A stretch of DNA of 51,526 bases from an uncultured Clostridia bacterium (lineage in GTDB: Bacteria > Bacillota > Clostridia > Christensenellales > CAG-917), in NCBI GenBank assembly GCA_944363035.1, contig CALVTS010000011.1:1-51526 (forward strand), written 5' to 3'. The position numbers and the translations under genes are program-made. The notes under the pieces were generated by a model. The model was given only the letters and a program-made list of their open reading frames with translations, had not been told where the DNA came from and ran no database searches. Below are positions 31,300-40,864 of the stretch, in pieces. Each line of letters begins with the position of its first letter. Within the stretch, counting starts at the first letter, position 1.

Positions 31300-32397
31300 T
31301 CACTTGATGACGCGGACTCTTATCACGCCGTCTATACCCCTCAGGGCGTCGGAGTCTATCACGCTGTCCGTATCTATGAGGGTGTAGGTGTAGCCTTTCG
31401 CGGTGGAGGATATCCCGTCCGTCGGGAGCACGACGCCTTCCTTTGCGATGACCGCGACGCGGTGCTTCGCTCCGAGTTCGACTTTGAGGCAGGGCAGGTT
31501 GACGGAGTTGACGATGTTCCCGTTCTCGATATAATCTTTGAGCTCATTCGCCGCCATCACCGCGCAGTTGTCCTCCGCTTCTTCGGTGGAGGCTCCGAGG
31601 TGAGGCACGGCGAGGATGCCGTCGCAGTCGTTGATCTCGGCGGTGGGGAAGTCGCAGACATATTTGTGCACTTTGCCCTCCGCGATCGCGGCTTTGACGT
31701 CGGCAGTCACCGCAAGTTCTCCTCGCGCGGCGTTGACGATGATGACGCCGTCCGCCATTTTTGCTATGGCGGCGGAATTTATCATGCCTTTGGTTTCCTC
31801 GGTCGCGGGCATATGCAGAGAGACGAACTCGGCGTTTTCGTAAGCCTCAGCCGCAGTGGGGCGCACTTCGACGAAGGGTATCTCGGCGCGCGCGGCGTCC
31901 GAGAGGTAGGGGTCATAGCCCCTGACTTTCATGCCGAGGGCGTTTGCCGCAACTGCGACCTTTCTTCCTATCGCGCCCAATCCGAGCACGCAGAGGGTCT
32001 TGCCGAGTATCTCGTGACCGACAAAGCGTTTTTTGCCCTTTTCCACCTGTTTCGCCACATCGTCGCCTGTGAGGGAGGAAGCCCAGCTTATGCCCTCTGC
32101 GAGGTTGCGCGCCGCGAGCATGAATTCGCAGATGACCATCTCCTTGACCGCGTTTGCGTTGGCGCCAGGGGTGTTGAAGACGACCACGCCGCGTTTCGCG
32201 TAGTCGGCGTGAGGGATGTTGTTGACGCCCGCTCCCGCTCTCGCCACGGCGAGGACGGAGGAGGGCAGGTCGTATTCCGCCATATTGGCGCTACGCACCA
32301 GGATGCCGACGGGAGCCGCGCTCTCGTCCACGAGGTCGTAGCCTTGCATGATCTTGTCCGCAAGAGGGGAGATGGCGTTGAGTTTCAGAATGTCCAT
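31300..32397 (-). CDS. serA: D-3-phosphoglycerate dehydrogenase
   Basis: A 365-residue NAD-dependent D-2-hydroxyacid dehydrogenase, first step of serine synthesis. Features: the ARAGAGVNNIP and FNTPGANANAVKE substrate loops, the NAD-binding GLGAIGR motif (about 148), catalytic Arg in NAARGE, Glu in the CDFPTAEI region, and catalytic His in PHLGASTEEAEDN. A short C-terminal region (TYTLIDTDSVIDSDALRGIDGVIRVRVI) is a compact ACT-like regulatory domain. Start ATG 32397 follows GAGGCGGTT; a longer frame overlaps serC and is rejected. It lies 7 nt after serC, so phosphoserine synthesis is one operon. serB is not seen in the window. Confidence 0.93.
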   Translation of the reverse strand: MDILKLNAISPLADKIMQGYDLVDESAAPVGILVRSANMAEYDLPSSVLAVARAGAGVNNIPHADYAKRGVVVFNTPGANANAVKEMVICEFMLAARNLAEGISWASSLTGDDVAKQVEKGKKRFVGHEILGKTLCVLGLGAIGRKVAVAANALGMKVRGYDPYLSDAARAEIPFVEVRPTAAEAYENAEFVSLHMPATEETKGMINSAAIAKMADGVIIVNAARGELAVTADVKAAIAEGKVHKYVCDFPTAEINDCDGILAVPHLGASTEEAEDNCAVMAANELKDYIENGNIVNSVNLPCLKVELGAKHRVAVIAKEGVVLPTDGISSTAKGYTYTLIDTDSVIDSDALRGIDGVIRVRVIK

Positions 32398-32404
32398 AAC
32401 CGCC

Positions 32405-33478
32405 TCACTTACTCTCGGTCTCAAACTTCTTCATGAAGTTGATGAGCGCTTTGACTCCTTCCACGGGCATGGCGTTGTAGATGGAGGCGCGCATACCGCC
32501 CGCGAGACGGTGTCCTTTGAGGGAGACCAGTCCCGCGCCTTCCGCTTCCTTGACGAACTTGGCGTCGAGCTCGGCGGAGGGGGTGACGAAGGGGACGTTC
32601 ATCAGCGAGCGATCCTCGGGGTTCACCTTGTTGGTGTAGAAGGAGGAGTTGTCGATGAAGTCGTAAAGCATACCCGCTTTTTCGCGGTTTATCTTCTCCA
32701 TCGCGGGGACGCCGCCCATCTTTTTGAGATAGCGCATATTGAGCATCATGACGTAGATCGCCCAGCAGGGAGGAGTGTTGTAAAGGCTGTTGTTCGCCGC
32801 GTGCACGGAGTACTTGAACATGGTGGGGCAGATCGCCATCTCGCCGCCGAGCATATCCTTTCTCACGATGACGAGGGTGACGCCTGCGGGCGCGAGGTTC
32901 TTCTGGGCGCCCGCGTAGATGAGAGCGTACTTGTTGACGTCGGTGACCTCGCTCATGATGCAGGAGGACATATCCGACACCAGCGGCGCGCCGCAATCGG
33001 GGGTATAAGCCCATTTCGTGCCGAAGATGGTGTTGTTCTCGGTGATGTGGACATAGTCGATGTCATCCCTGAAATCCGCGCGCGTGACCTTGGGGATGTA
33101 GGTGTATCCCGCGTCTTCGGAGGAGGCGACCAGGCGGATATCGCCGTATTTCATCGCTTCCTTGTACGCCTTTTTGGAGAAGTTGCCCGTGACGACGTAA
33201 TCCGCGCGTCCCTTCTTCAAGAGGTTGAGGGGGACGGATTCGAACTGAGTGGACGCGCCACCCTGGAGCAGGAGCACTTCGTATTCCTCCGAGATGCCCA
33301 TGAGCTCGCGGATGAGGGCGATGCACTCGTCGTGGATGGGCTCGTACACTTTGCCGCGATGGCTGAGCTCCATGACGCTCATGCCCGAACCTTCGTAATC
33401 GGTGATCTGTCTGCCGGCTTCTTCCAGCACTTCCATGGGGAGCATACTGGGACCTGCGGAAAAGTTGTAAACTCTCAT
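32405..33478 (-). CDS. serC: Phosphoserine aminotransferase
   Basis: A 357-residue fold-type I (class V) PLP enzyme converting 3-phosphohydroxypyruvate and glutamate to phosphoserine. Seen are VYNFSAGPSMLP at the N-terminus, GGASTQFESVPLNL for phosphate binding, SDMSSCIMSE with the PLP-contacting Asp (D169), the Schiff-base lysine K193 in YAGAQKNLAPAG, and the conserved RASIYNAMP near the C-terminus. Length is normal. TAAGGAGG precedes ATG 33478, with a near-consensus promoter behind it. First gene of the serC-serA operon. Confidence 0.96.
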   Translation of the reverse strand: MRVYNFSAGPSMLPMEVLEEAGRQITDYEGSGMSVMELSHRGKVYEPIHDECIALIRELMGISEEYEVLLLQGGASTQFESVPLNLLKKGRADYVVTGNFSKKAYKEAMKYGDIRLVASSEDAGYTYIPKVTRADFRDDIDYVHITENNTIFGTKWAYTPDCGAPLVSDMSSCIMSEVTDVNKYALIYAGAQKNLAPAGVTLVIVRKDMLGGEMAICPTMFKYSVHAANNSLYNTPPCWAIYVMMLNMRYLKKMGGVPAMEKINREKAGMLYDFIDNSSFYTNKVNPEDRSLMNVPFVTPSAELDAKFVKEAEGAGLVSLKGHRLAGGMRASIYNAMPVEGVKALINFMKKFETESK

Positions 33479-33514
33479 ATAGCCTCCTTAAACGGTTTTC
33501 GGATGTACTCGGTA

Positions 33515-33543
33515 ATTATACAACACCACCGCCGTCGTGTAAA
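33515..33543 (-). promoter_or_regulatory. Sigma-A promoter of serC-serA
   Basis: Minus strand TTTACA, 17-nt spacer, TATAAT; leader about 30 nt, no room for a riboswitch or T-box. Confidence 0.8.
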
Positions 33544-33600
33544 GAATTTAACCGTGTAAATCATTTTCGCACGCGAATTTTTCGGAGGGGCTTCGTGCGC

Positions 33601-33629
33601 TTGCCTAAGAGAGGATATTTTTGTATAAT
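33601..33629 (+). promoter_or_regulatory. Sigma-A promoter of the rnj operon
   Basis: TTGCCT, 17-nt spacer, TATAAT; leader about 103 nt, containing a G+C-rich GCGGCGCCGC stem near 33663. Confidence 0.75.
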
Positions 33630-33738
33630 AAGTTTTAATTTGAAAATAAAGAAAGAAGTGCGCGGCGGCGCCGCGCGTGGAAGCGGCTCTCCGAGCCCCG
33701 TGCCGAGGAGAAGAAGAGCACGCTTTCAAAGGAGTAAA

Positions 33739-35370
33739 ATGGCAAAATCGGTAAAAGTTGTTTTTTTGGGCGGCGTAGGAGAGATAGGCAAAAACATGAC
33801 CGCCCTCGAATTCGGCGACGACATCGTCATCGTGGATTGCGGCGTGGAGTTCCCGCAGGGGGACAGCCCCGGCATCGACGCCATCATCCCCGACATCACC
33901 TACATCCGCGAAAACAGGAAGAAACTTCGCGGCATAGTGCTCACCCACGGACATGAGGATCACATCGGCGCGCTCCCGTATTACGCGGACGAACTCAACG
34001 TGCCCGTCTACGGCACCGCGCTCACCCTCGGTCTGCTCGAACGCAAGCTCTCCGAGAGAGGCTCAAAGGCGGATCTCAGAAAGGTCAAGCCCGGCGACTC
34101 GGTGAAGCTCGGTTGCTTCGAAGTGGAATTCATCAAGGTGGCGCACTCCATGGCGGGAGCGTGCGCGCTCTCGGTGACCACCCCCATCGGCGTCATTTTC
34201 GTCACGGGGGATTTCAAGATCGACAACACCCCCATAGACGGCAAAAAGACGGACCTCCAACGCATCGCCGAGATAGGCGCGAAAGGGGTCATGCTCATGC
34301 TCGGGGAATCCACCAACGTGGAGCGCAAAGGCTCCTCCACCTCGGAGAGAGTGGTGGGGCAGGGTTTGGAAAACATATTCGTCGCCAATGCGGACAAGCG
34401 CATAGTGGTGGCGTGTTTCGCCTCCTCCAATTACAGAGTACAGCAGATCATGTGGCTCGCCGAAAAGTACGGCAGAAAGGTGGTGCTTGCGGGCAGGAGC
34501 ATGAAGGGCATAGTGGAAGTCGCCTCCCGCGTCGGGGAGCTCGAAGTCCCCAAGGGCATTATCGCGGACGGCGTGGGCAAACTGCCTCCCGAGAGGCTGG
34601 TGGTCATCGCCACGGGTTCGCAGGGAGAGCCTTCCAGCGCCCTCAACCGCATGAGCAAAGGGGATTTCAACAAGGTCTCCATAGGTCCCGACGACGTCGT
34701 GGTGCTTTCCTCCACTCCCATCCCGGGCAACGAGAAATCGGTGTACGACGTCATCAACAACCTTTTCCGCAAGGGCGCGAACGTCATCTACGAAGCCATG
34801 AACGAGGTGCACGTCTCGGGACACGCCTATGAGGAGGAGCTGAAGATCATGCTCTCCCTCGTCCGTCCCAAGTTCTTCATCCCCGTGCACGGCGAATACC
34901 GTCATCAGTTCAAGCACGCCGAGATAGCGAAGTCTCTCGGCATCAAGGACGCCAACATCGTCATCCCCAACATAGGCGAGGTGTACGGCGTGAACATGCA
35001 TTCCGTCAAACAGCACTCCAACGTGCCTGCGGGCAACGTGTACGTGGACGGCGTAGTGCTGGAAGACGGCTCCTCCGTGGTCTCCGATCGCAGATCCCTC
35101 GCGGAGTACGGTATGCTCCTGGTGCTGGCTTCCGTCAACACCGAGAAGGGGATAATAGCGGGAGATCCCGACGTCATCGCCAGAGGCTTCAACCTCACCG
35201 ACGAGATAGAAAAGGAGATCTCCGACACCGTGCGCGACACCGTGAACGCCGCCGATTTCGACGAGAACGGGTTGGGCGAGCTCGCGCGCAGCGTGAAGAA
35301 GGCGGTGCGCAAGCTCTTCTACCGCGACAGACAGTTCCCCATCATCATCCCCATCATCGTCGAGGACTGA
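33739..35370 (+). CDS. rnj: Ribonuclease J
   Basis: A 543-residue metallo-beta-lactamase/beta-CASP nuclease with 5'-3' exo- and endonuclease activity, central to RNA decay in Firmicutes. Metal ligands are in H70-x-H72-x-D74-H75 (LTHGHEDHIGALPY), H143 region (KVAHSMAGACA) and the VTGDFKID aspartate. The beta-CASP part has ACFASSNYRVQQI and ATGSQGEPSSALNRM; the C-terminal beta-CASP His motif is HVSGHA, and FIPVHGEYRH supplies further ligands. A C-terminal oligomerisation domain ends the protein. GGAG lies 4 nt before ATG 33739. The open frame upstream to 33595 has no homology. It is the first gene of a tight four-gene cluster. Confidence 0.96.
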   Translation: MAKSVKVVFLGGVGEIGKNMTALEFGDDIVIVDCGVEFPQGDSPGIDAIIPDITYIRENRKKLRGIVLTHGHEDHIGALPYYADELNVPVYGTALTLGLLERKLSERGSKADLRKVKPGDSVKLGCFEVEFIKVAHSMAGACALSVTTPIGVIFVTGDFKIDNTPIDGKKTDLQRIAEIGAKGVMLMLGESTNVERKGSSTSERVVGQGLENIFVANADKRIVVACFASSNYRVQQIMWLAEKYGRKVVLAGRSMKGIVEVASRVGELEVPKGIIADGVGKLPPERLVVIATGSQGEPSSALNRMSKGDFNKVSIGPDDVVVLSSTPIPGNEKSVYDVINNLFRKGANVIYEAMNEVHVSGHAYEEELKIMLSLVRPKFFIPVHGEYRHQFKHAEIAKSLGIKDANIVIPNIGEVYGVNMHSVKQHSNVPAGNVYVDGVVLEDGSSVVSDRRSLAEYGMLLVLASVNTEKGIIAGDPDVIARGFNLTDEIEKEISDTVRDTVNAADFDENGLGELARSVKKAVRKLFYRDRQFPIIIPIIVED

Positions 35371-35371
35371 T

Positions 35372-36472
35372 ATGGAGAGGAAACCCGTCGTGCTCATACT
35401 CACCTCTTCGGAGGAGCGCGGTGGCGCCGCGGAAAATCTCGCGGAAGCCATCCGTGCGGACGGCGCATACAACGTCGTCATCCTGGATGAGAAGAGATAC
35501 GGCGTCAAAGTCCCCTTCGAGAGACTGCGTCCCGCCCTCTTCGCGGCGGACAGGCGCAGGCTCCTGCGAAGCGGCGCGGCTTCGGCGGGCAGGCTCCTCA
35601 AGAAGCGGAAGGGCAGACCCCGTGGCAGGAACAGACGGGTGGCAAACGCGGTGAAACGCTACGCTCCCGAATACGTCCTCACCGTCACTCCGTATGCGCA
35701 GGCGGCTTTCGTGGAAGCAAAGCGCAGGGCGGGGTTCGAGGTGCCGTCCGTACATACCGTGCTCGCATTCGTGCTCCCCGAGGAGGATTATCCCGCCTAC
35801 GCCGCCGACGTGTATCTCGTGGAAAACACCGAGGTCAGGGACAGCCTGGTGGCGCGAGGCATCCCCGCCAAACACGTCGTGATATGCGGGCTCCCGTTCG
35901 ACGCTCCCCGCGTCACTCCCATCGAGGCGGAGGAGGGCAAGCAGGAACTCGGGCTCCCGCGCACTCCCATCGTGTTCGTCAACGCCGACGGCAGGGACGC
36001 CGTGGAGATAGCGGGTTTGGTCGCCGATCAGGGAGACATAGTCAATATGGTGTGTTTCGCCGAGGACGTGAAATTGCTCGCGGCGCTCCGCACCAATGCC
36101 GAAAGGTCGGACCCCGGCCGCAACGCCGTCATCCTGACCCGCAGGGATATGTTCGGGGAATATCTGCTCATGAGCGACATCGTGATCACCCGTTACGATC
36201 CCTCCGTCATCTATAAGTGTTTCAAGGCGGGCAAGCCCGTCATCGCCTTCGGCAGAAACGCCGAAGAGGCGGCAAATCTCGAATATCTCGCGGAGCGCAG
36301 ACTGATAATGCGCGCCGCTTCGGACATCGACGTCGTGGCGTTGATATACAAGTTCATGCAGACGGACGTCTCTTCGGAGTACGTCGAAAACGGGCTCGCG
36401 AGGGCGGAGATGTTCTCCTCCTCGAATACGGCGAACTATCTCGCCGCCTACGCGGGAGGGAAAAATGCCTGA
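35372..36472 (+). CDS. MGDG synthase/UgtP-like glycosyltransferase
   Basis: A 366-residue GT-B-fold protein. The N-terminal VVLILTSSEERGGAAENLAEAI and DYxVT-type TVTPYAQAAFVEAKRRAG segment, then ADVYLVENTEVRDSLVARGIPAKHVVICGLPFD, match the N-domain and linker of the monogalactosyl-diacylglycerol synthase/UgtP family (GT28-related). The C-domain has MSDIVITRYDPSVIYKCFKAGKPVIAFG, a nucleotide-sugar binding region. It probably glycosylates diacylglycerol for membrane glycolipids; the donor and acceptor are not readable. A basic loop (LLKKRKGRPRGRNRR, about 75-90) could bind anionic membrane. It starts 1 nt after the rnj stop and overlaps the next gene by 8 bp. Confidence 0.65.
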   Translation: MERKPVVLILTSSEERGGAAENLAEAIRADGAYNVVILDEKRYGVKVPFERLRPALFAADRRRLLRSGAASAGRLLKKRKGRPRGRNRRVANAVKRYAPEYVLTVTPYAQAAFVEAKRRAGFEVPSVHTVLAFVLPEEDYPAYAADVYLVENTEVRDSLVARGIPAKHVVICGLPFDAPRVTPIEAEEGKQELGLPRTPIVFVNADGRDAVEIAGLVADQGDIVNMVCFAEDVKLLAALRTNAERSDPGRNAVILTRRDMFGEYLLMSDIVITRYDPSVIYKCFKAGKPVIAFGRNAEEAANLEYLAERRLIMRAASDIDVVALIYKFMQTDVSSEYVENGLARAEMFSSSNTANYLAAYAGGKNA

Positions 36473-37748
36473 AATAATTTCATTGGGAAGAGCGGCAAAA
36501 CGCGCCGGTCTGCGCGAGGGGGACGAGCTGGTGAGCCTTGGCGGCGTGCCCGTCACGGACGTGCTGGACTGCCTCTATCACGACGCAGAGGAGAGCTTCG
36601 ACGCGGAGGTGATCCGCGCGGGCAAACGCAAGAGGATACGCGTCAAAAAGAGAGCGGACGAGCCACTCGACATCGAGCTCGACGCGGAGATGCGCCCCAT
36701 GCGTTGCAAAAACAAATGTCTCTTCTGCTTTGTGGATCAGCTCCCGAAAGGGATGCGCGACAGCCTTTACGTCAAGGATGACGACTATCGTTTCAGCTTC
36801 ATCAGCGGGAGCTACGTCACCCTGACCAACCTTTCCGAGGAGGAAGTGGACAGGATGATACGCCTCCGCCTCAGTCCCATATACATCTCGGTGCACGCCT
36901 ATGACGACGACGTGAGGCGCAGATTGGTTTCGAATCCCGCCTCCGACAAGCTCATCGGGAGGATGCGCAGGCTCGGAGCGCATGGCATAAAGATGCACAC
37001 CCAGATCGTGGTCGTGCCGGGTATCAACGACGGCGAAGTGCTGGAAAGGAGCATACGCGGGCTTCACGACATAGAGGGGGTGGAGACTGTGGCGGTGGTG
37101 CCCGTAGGACTCACGGCGCACCGAGAAGGACTTGCCGAACTGCGCGTCGCGACAAGGGAGGGGGCCGCAGCGGCGGTCGCTCTCACCGAAAGGCTCAACG
37201 CAGAGTACGGCGGGTTCTGCTGGTGTTCGGACGAATATTACGTCAAAGCTGGGCTCCCTCCCCGGGAGTACTCCTACTACGGCGACTTCGAGCAGATAGA
37301 AAACGGCGTCGGGCTCTTCGCGGAGTTTTACGACAACGTGGATTACGAGCTCTCCTCCCTTCCGAAGCTCTCGCTCGGGAAGAGGATAGCGTGCATAACG
37401 GGAGTGGATTTCGCGCCCTTCCTGCGTGAGAAGATGAAGGAAATTGACGCGCTTCTCGGCACTTCAAGCACCGTATTCGGCATAGTGAACCGCTTTTTCG
37501 GTGAAAACATTACGGTCGCAGGGCTTGTGACCGCGGGGGATATCATCGAGCAGGCGGACTGCTCGGGGGCGGACGCCGCCGTCATCCCGGACAATATGTT
37601 GAGAGAGTTCGGCGATGTATTTTTGGACAATATCGCGGCGGCGGATGTGGAGCGCGCGTTGGGCGTGCCTCTCATCGTCGTGTCGCACAGCGGCTCCGAT
37701 CTGGTCAGCCGCATAGCGGAACATTTCCGCATGGAGGAGAAAAAATGA
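36465..37748 (+). CDS. DUF512 family PDZ/radical SAM-like protein
   Basis: A 427-residue protein of the DUF512 family. An N-terminal PDZ-like domain (about 1-65, [22 protein letters not shown]) is followed by a radical SAM-like core with C81-x3-C85-x2-C88 in [15 protein letters not shown], which could bind a [4Fe-4S] cluster. The conserved [26 protein letters not shown] and the C-terminal DUF512 domain (about 290-420) follow. The family is conserved in clostridia, frequently next to der, and its reaction is unknown. Overlaps on both sides (8 bp upstream, 4 bp with der) indicate translational coupling. Confidence 0.9.
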   Translation: MPEIISLGRAAKRAGLREGDELVSLGGVPVTDVLDCLYHDAEESFDAEVIRAGKRKRIRVKKRADEPLDIELDAEMRPMRCKNKCLFCFVDQLPKGMRDSLYVKDDDYRFSFISGSYVTLTNLSEEEVDRMIRLRLSPIYISVHAYDDDVRRRLVSNPASDKLIGRMRRLGAHGIKMHTQIVVVPGINDGEVLERSIRGLHDIEGVETVAVVPVGLTAHREGLAELRVATREGAAAAVALTERLNAEYGGFCWCSDEYYVKAGLPPREYSYYGDFEQIENGVGLFAEFYDNVDYELSSLPKLSLGKRIACITGVDFAPFLREKMKEIDALLGTSSTVFGIVNRFFGENITVAGLVTAGDIIEQADCSGADAAVIPDNMLREFGDVFLDNIAAADVERALGVPLIVVSHSGSDLVSRIAEHFRMEEKK

Positions 37749-39061
37749 AACCTCTCGTTGCAATAGTCGGACGTCCCAATGTGGGCAAGTCCACCCTCTT
37801 CAACCGTATCGCGGGGGAGCGCATCGCGATAGTCGAGGATACCCCCGGCGTGACCAGGGACAGGATTTACGCCGACTGCGAATGGTGCGGACACGCCTTC
37901 ACCCTCATAGACACCGGCGGTCTGGAATTGAAGAGCGAGGACGAGATGTGGATGCACATCCGCGCGCAGGTGGAGATCGCGGTTGAGGCTTCGGACGCCA
38001 TAGTCTACGTCGTGGACGGCAAGACGGGGCTCACTCTGGACGACGAGGCGATCGCCGCCTATCTGCGCTCCGCAAAAGTGCCCGTCATACTCGCCGTCAA
38101 CAAGATCGACAACAACGAGCTCCACGAGGCGTACAGGTTCTATTCCCTGGGATTCGGGGAGCCCTATCCCGTTTCCGCCGCGCAGGGCAAGGGGATAGGA
38201 GAGCTTCTGGACGCGGTGACGGACGCCGTGCCCGCCGCCCCTCCCGAGGAGGACGAGGACGTCATCAAGATAGCCATAGTCGGCAAGCCCAACGCGGGCA
38301 AGAGTTCCATAGTCAACAGGTTGCTCGGCTATGAGCGCGTCATCGTGAGCGACGTGGCGGGCACCACCCGCGACGCCATTGATACCCCTCTCACCGTGGG
38401 CGGGGATACTTATGTGCTCATTGACACCGCCGGCATCCGCAAGAAAAAGAGCGTGGGTGACGGGCTGGAAAAGTACAGCGTCATGCGCAGTCTGCTCGCG
38501 GTGCGCCGCGCCGACGTCGCCGTCATCGTGCTCGACGCCGCGGAAGGCGTCACCGAACAGGACGTCAAGATAGCGGGCTACGTGCACGAGCAGGGCAAAC
38601 CCTCCGTCGTGGTCATGAACAAGTGGGATCTCGTCGCAAAGGACACCCACACCGTGGAAAAGTACGAAAAGCGTCTGCACGAGGATCTCAAATTCATGGA
38701 CTATTTCAAGTCCGTGTACGTCTCTGCAATGACGGGGAAGCGCGCGGACGGCATACTTCCCGCCTGCCGCAAGGTGCTTGCCAACAGTCGTCGCAGGATA
38801 GCCACGGGGCTCCTCAACGAGGTGCTCGCCGACGCGACGCGGATAAGCGAACCTCCGTCCAAGCTCGGCAAACGCCTCAAACTCCTCTATATCACGGAGG
38901 TTTCCGTGGCGCCACCCACATTTGTCATCAAGGTCAACGACCCAGACCTCATGCATTTCAGCTACAAGAGGTATCTCGAAAACGCGTTGAGGCGCAGTTT
39001 CGATTTTTCGGGCACGCCCATCCGTCTGCTCGTGCGCGGCGGGGAGGAAGAGGGCAGATAA
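37745..39061 (+). CDS. der: Ribosome assembly GTPase Der (EngA)
   Basis: A 438-residue double-GTPase. GD1 has GRPNVGKST (about 9-17), DTPGVTRDR and DTGGLE. GD2 has GKPNAGKSS, the switch [19 protein letters not shown] and the guanine motif NKWD. A C-terminal KH-like domain closes the protein. Der acts in late assembly of the 50S ribosomal subunit and is essential in most bacteria. ATG 37745 overlaps the DUF512 stop (ATGA-type). All G motifs look intact. It is the last gene of the rnj cluster; a new promoter is likely before the aminotransferase gene. Confidence 0.96.
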   Translation: MKPLVAIVGRPNVGKSTLFNRIAGERIAIVEDTPGVTRDRIYADCEWCGHAFTLIDTGGLELKSEDEMWMHIRAQVEIAVEASDAIVYVVDGKTGLTLDDEAIAAYLRSAKVPVILAVNKIDNNELHEAYRFYSLGFGEPYPVSAAQGKGIGELLDAVTDAVPAAPPEEDEDVIKIAIVGKPNAGKSSIVNRLLGYERVIVSDVAGTTRDAIDTPLTVGGDTYVLIDTAGIRKKKSVGDGLEKYSVMRSLLAVRRADVAVIVLDAAEGVTEQDVKIAGYVHEQGKPSVVVMNKWDLVAKDTHTVEKYEKRLHEDLKFMDYFKSVYVSAMTGKRADGILPACRKVLANSRRRIATGLLNEVLADATRISEPPSKLGKRLKLLYITEVSVAPPTFVIKVNDPDLMHFSYKRYLENALRRSFDFSGTPIRLLVRGGEEEGR

Positions 39062-39069
39062 ATTCGCGC

Positions 39070-39098
39070 TTGCGCTCGCGCGCGTTTTGTGATAGGAT
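39070..39098 (+). promoter_or_regulatory. Possible promoter of the aminotransferase gene
   Basis: TTGCGC, 17-nt spacer, TAGGAT; weak match, located directly after der. Confidence 0.4.
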
Positions 39099-39139
39099 AA
39101 GTGAAACGTCAGCGGACATCCCGCTGCGACAGGAGGATC

Positions 39140-40414
39140 ATGGATTACAAATCTTTTTCCGTCAAGGAACTGGAAGCCCTGCTCAAAGATGAGCAGAAAC
39201 GCTTCAAAAAACTCGTCAAAGAGGGCAGAAACGTGGATATGACCCGCGGCAGACCCTCCAAGGAACAGCTCGAGATCGCGATGCCCATGCTCGCGAACGC
39301 CGCCTCTTACAACTATTCCGCAGACCCCGCCGACGCGCGCAACTACGGCGACCTTGGCGGCACCAAGGCGTGCAAGGCGCTCTTTGCCGAGCTCTTCGGA
39401 GTGAAAAACACCGAGGTGTTCGTGGGCGACGGGAGCAGTCTGGATCTGATGTACACCCTCGTGCATTTCGCAAAACAGTTCGGCGTGCTCGGTTCCGCTC
39501 CCTGGAACAGCCTCAAAAAGGTGAAGTTCATCTGTCCCGCTCCGGGCTACGACCGCCACTTCTCCATCTGCCAGCAGTTCGGCATAGAGATGATCACCGT
39601 CCGTATGAAAGAGGACGGTCCCGATATGGACGTCGTGGAGGCGCTGGTCAGAGAGGACGATTCCATCAAAGGCATCTGGTGCGTGCCCAAGTATTCCAAT
39701 CCCACGGGCATCACTTTCTCTGACAGCGTGGTGGAAAGGCTCGCCACCATGAAGACCGCGGCAAACGATTTCCGCATCTTCTGGGACAACGCCTATATGG
39801 TGCACGGTCTCTATGACGAGGACGACAAACTTAAAAACATCTTCGACGTCGCCCGCAAAGCAGGCACCATGAACAGGATATATTCCTTTGCCTCCACTTC
39901 CAAGATCACCTTCGCCGGCAGCGGCATTTCCGCCATCGCCGCCTCTGAGGAAAACATCAAGGATATCATGGCAAAGATGTTCTTCAAGTGTATCAACGCC
40001 AACAAGGTCAATCAGGTCATGCACGTCAACTTCCTCAAAAACGCGGACGGCGTGAGAGAGGTCATGAAAAAACACGCCGCACTTCTGCGTCCCAAGTTTG
40101 AGCTCTTTGACCGCAAGTTCACCGAGGCGTTCGACGGCGATCGGTTCGTCAAGTGGTCCAAGCCGCGCGGAGGCTATTTCATTTCGGTGGACGTCAAGTC
40201 CTGCGCCAAACGTATCGTGGAACTCGCCGCCGAGGCGGGCGTCAAGTTCACCGCCGCAGGAGCGACCTTCCCCTACAAGCTGGACGATATGAACAGCAAC
40301 ATCCGCGTCGCGCCCTCCGTCCCCTCCCTCGAAGAGATGGATTTCGCGGTGGAGGTCATGATCTCCGCCATACGTCAGGCGCGCATGGAACTCGTCCTCG
40401 CCAAGTCCTGCTAA
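39140..40414 (+). CDS. Type Ic aspartate aminotransferase
   Basis: A 424-residue fold-type I aminotransferase of the PF12897 class. Seen are DMTRGRPSKEQL at the N-terminus, YGDLGGTKACKALF, VGDGSSLDLMY (PLP phosphate region), WCVPKYSNPTG with the conserved N-P-x-G, D216 of WDNAYMVH contacting the pyridine nitrogen, and the Schiff-base lysine K255 in FASTSKITFAG. The C-terminal arginine that binds the substrate carboxylate is in NIRVAPSVPS. It would interconvert aspartate and oxaloacetate with glutamate/2-oxoglutarate. AGGAGG lies just before ATG 39140; the longer GTG-started frame is rejected. An intergenic tandem array starts at its stop codon. Confidence 0.93.
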   Translation: MDYKSFSVKELEALLKDEQKRFKKLVKEGRNVDMTRGRPSKEQLEIAMPMLANAASYNYSADPADARNYGDLGGTKACKALFAELFGVKNTEVFVGDGSSLDLMYTLVHFAKQFGVLGSAPWNSLKKVKFICPAPGYDRHFSICQQFGIEMITVRMKEDGPDMDVVEALVREDDSIKGIWCVPKYSNPTGITFSDSVVERLATMKTAANDFRIFWDNAYMVHGLYDEDDKLKNIFDVARKAGTMNRIYSFASTSKITFAGSGISAIAASEENIKDIMAKMFFKCINANKVNQVMHVNFLKNADGVREVMKKHAALLRPKFELFDRKFTEAFDGDRFVKWSKPRGGYFISVDVKSCAKRIVELAAEAGVKFTAAGATFPYKLDDMNSNIRVAPSVPSLEEMDFAVEVMISAIRQARMELVLAKSC

Positions 40415-40690
40415 GCGCAGGGCTGACTTTGGGGCACGTTCCTACATAAGTGTCTGTCGAGCGGACGGCTGTCTTTGGGATAAGTCCCTGCATAAGTGAC
40501 TGCGGCTAAGCGCAGGGCTGGATTTCGGGCACGTTCCTACATAAGTGTCTGTCGAGCGGACGGCTATCTTTGGGATACGTCCCTACATAAGTGTCTGTCG
40601 AGCGGACGGCTGACTTTGGGACACGTCCTTACATAAGCGTTTGCGGCTAAGCGCAGGGCAGACTTCCGGCACAAACATCACAAAAGCATC
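40411..40690 (+). repeat. Tandem array of alternating 46-49-bp units
   Basis: Five full units and one degenerate unit share GGCTGACTTTGGGACACGTCCCTACATAAGTGTCTG-like bodies (split positions 40411, 40457, 40503, 40552, 40598, 40644). Heads alternate between CTAAGCGCAG (units 1, 3, 6) and TCGAGCGGAC (units 2, 4, 5). No unique spacers are present, so it is not CRISPR. The first unit includes the stop codon of the aminotransferase gene. All frames contain stops; it is non-coding. Confidence 0.85.
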
Positions 40691-40713
40691 ATTGAGCCGA
40701 GACATACGGCAAA

Positions 40714-40743
40714 AAAAACAGCGGGCAGACGTCCGCTGTTTTT
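40714..40743 (+). terminator. Terminator after the tandem array
   Basis: AAAAACAGCGG / CCGCTGTTTTT with an 8-nt loop and A/T flanks. It could end the aminotransferase transcript, whose 3' UTR would then hold the whole repeat array. Confidence 0.85.
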
Positions 40744-40810
40744 GCGTATTCGGGATATTGTCCAAGGCGTTGACGAGGGGGATCGTCCACGCCGCTTTCG
40801 CGCTCCGTTG

Positions 40811-40840
40811 TCATAATCCGCTCCGAGGGGTCATACATAT
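40811..40840 (+). promoter_or_regulatory. Sigma-E-like sporulation promoter of spoIVA
   Basis: TCATAAT (40811-40817), 14-nt spacer, CATACATAT (40832-40840). This fits the mother-cell sigma-E consensus (kmATATT, about 14 nt, CATACAnT) with one mismatch in each box, and no sigma-A promoter is visible. Confidence 0.7.
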
Positions 40841-40864
40841 CAGTAAACCGAAACGGAGGAGTTT

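Noticed and set aside
33479..33514. T-box or other amino-acid riboswitch before serC
   Set aside because: The leader is about 30 nt long and contains only the ribosome binding site.
33595..33738. 48-codon extension of RNase J
   Set aside because: It overlaps the promoter -35 region and the leader; a proper GGAG precedes ATG 33739, where the conserved N-terminus begins.
40411..40690. CRISPR array
   Set aside because: Units follow each other directly with no unique spacers, heads alternate, and no cas genes are present.
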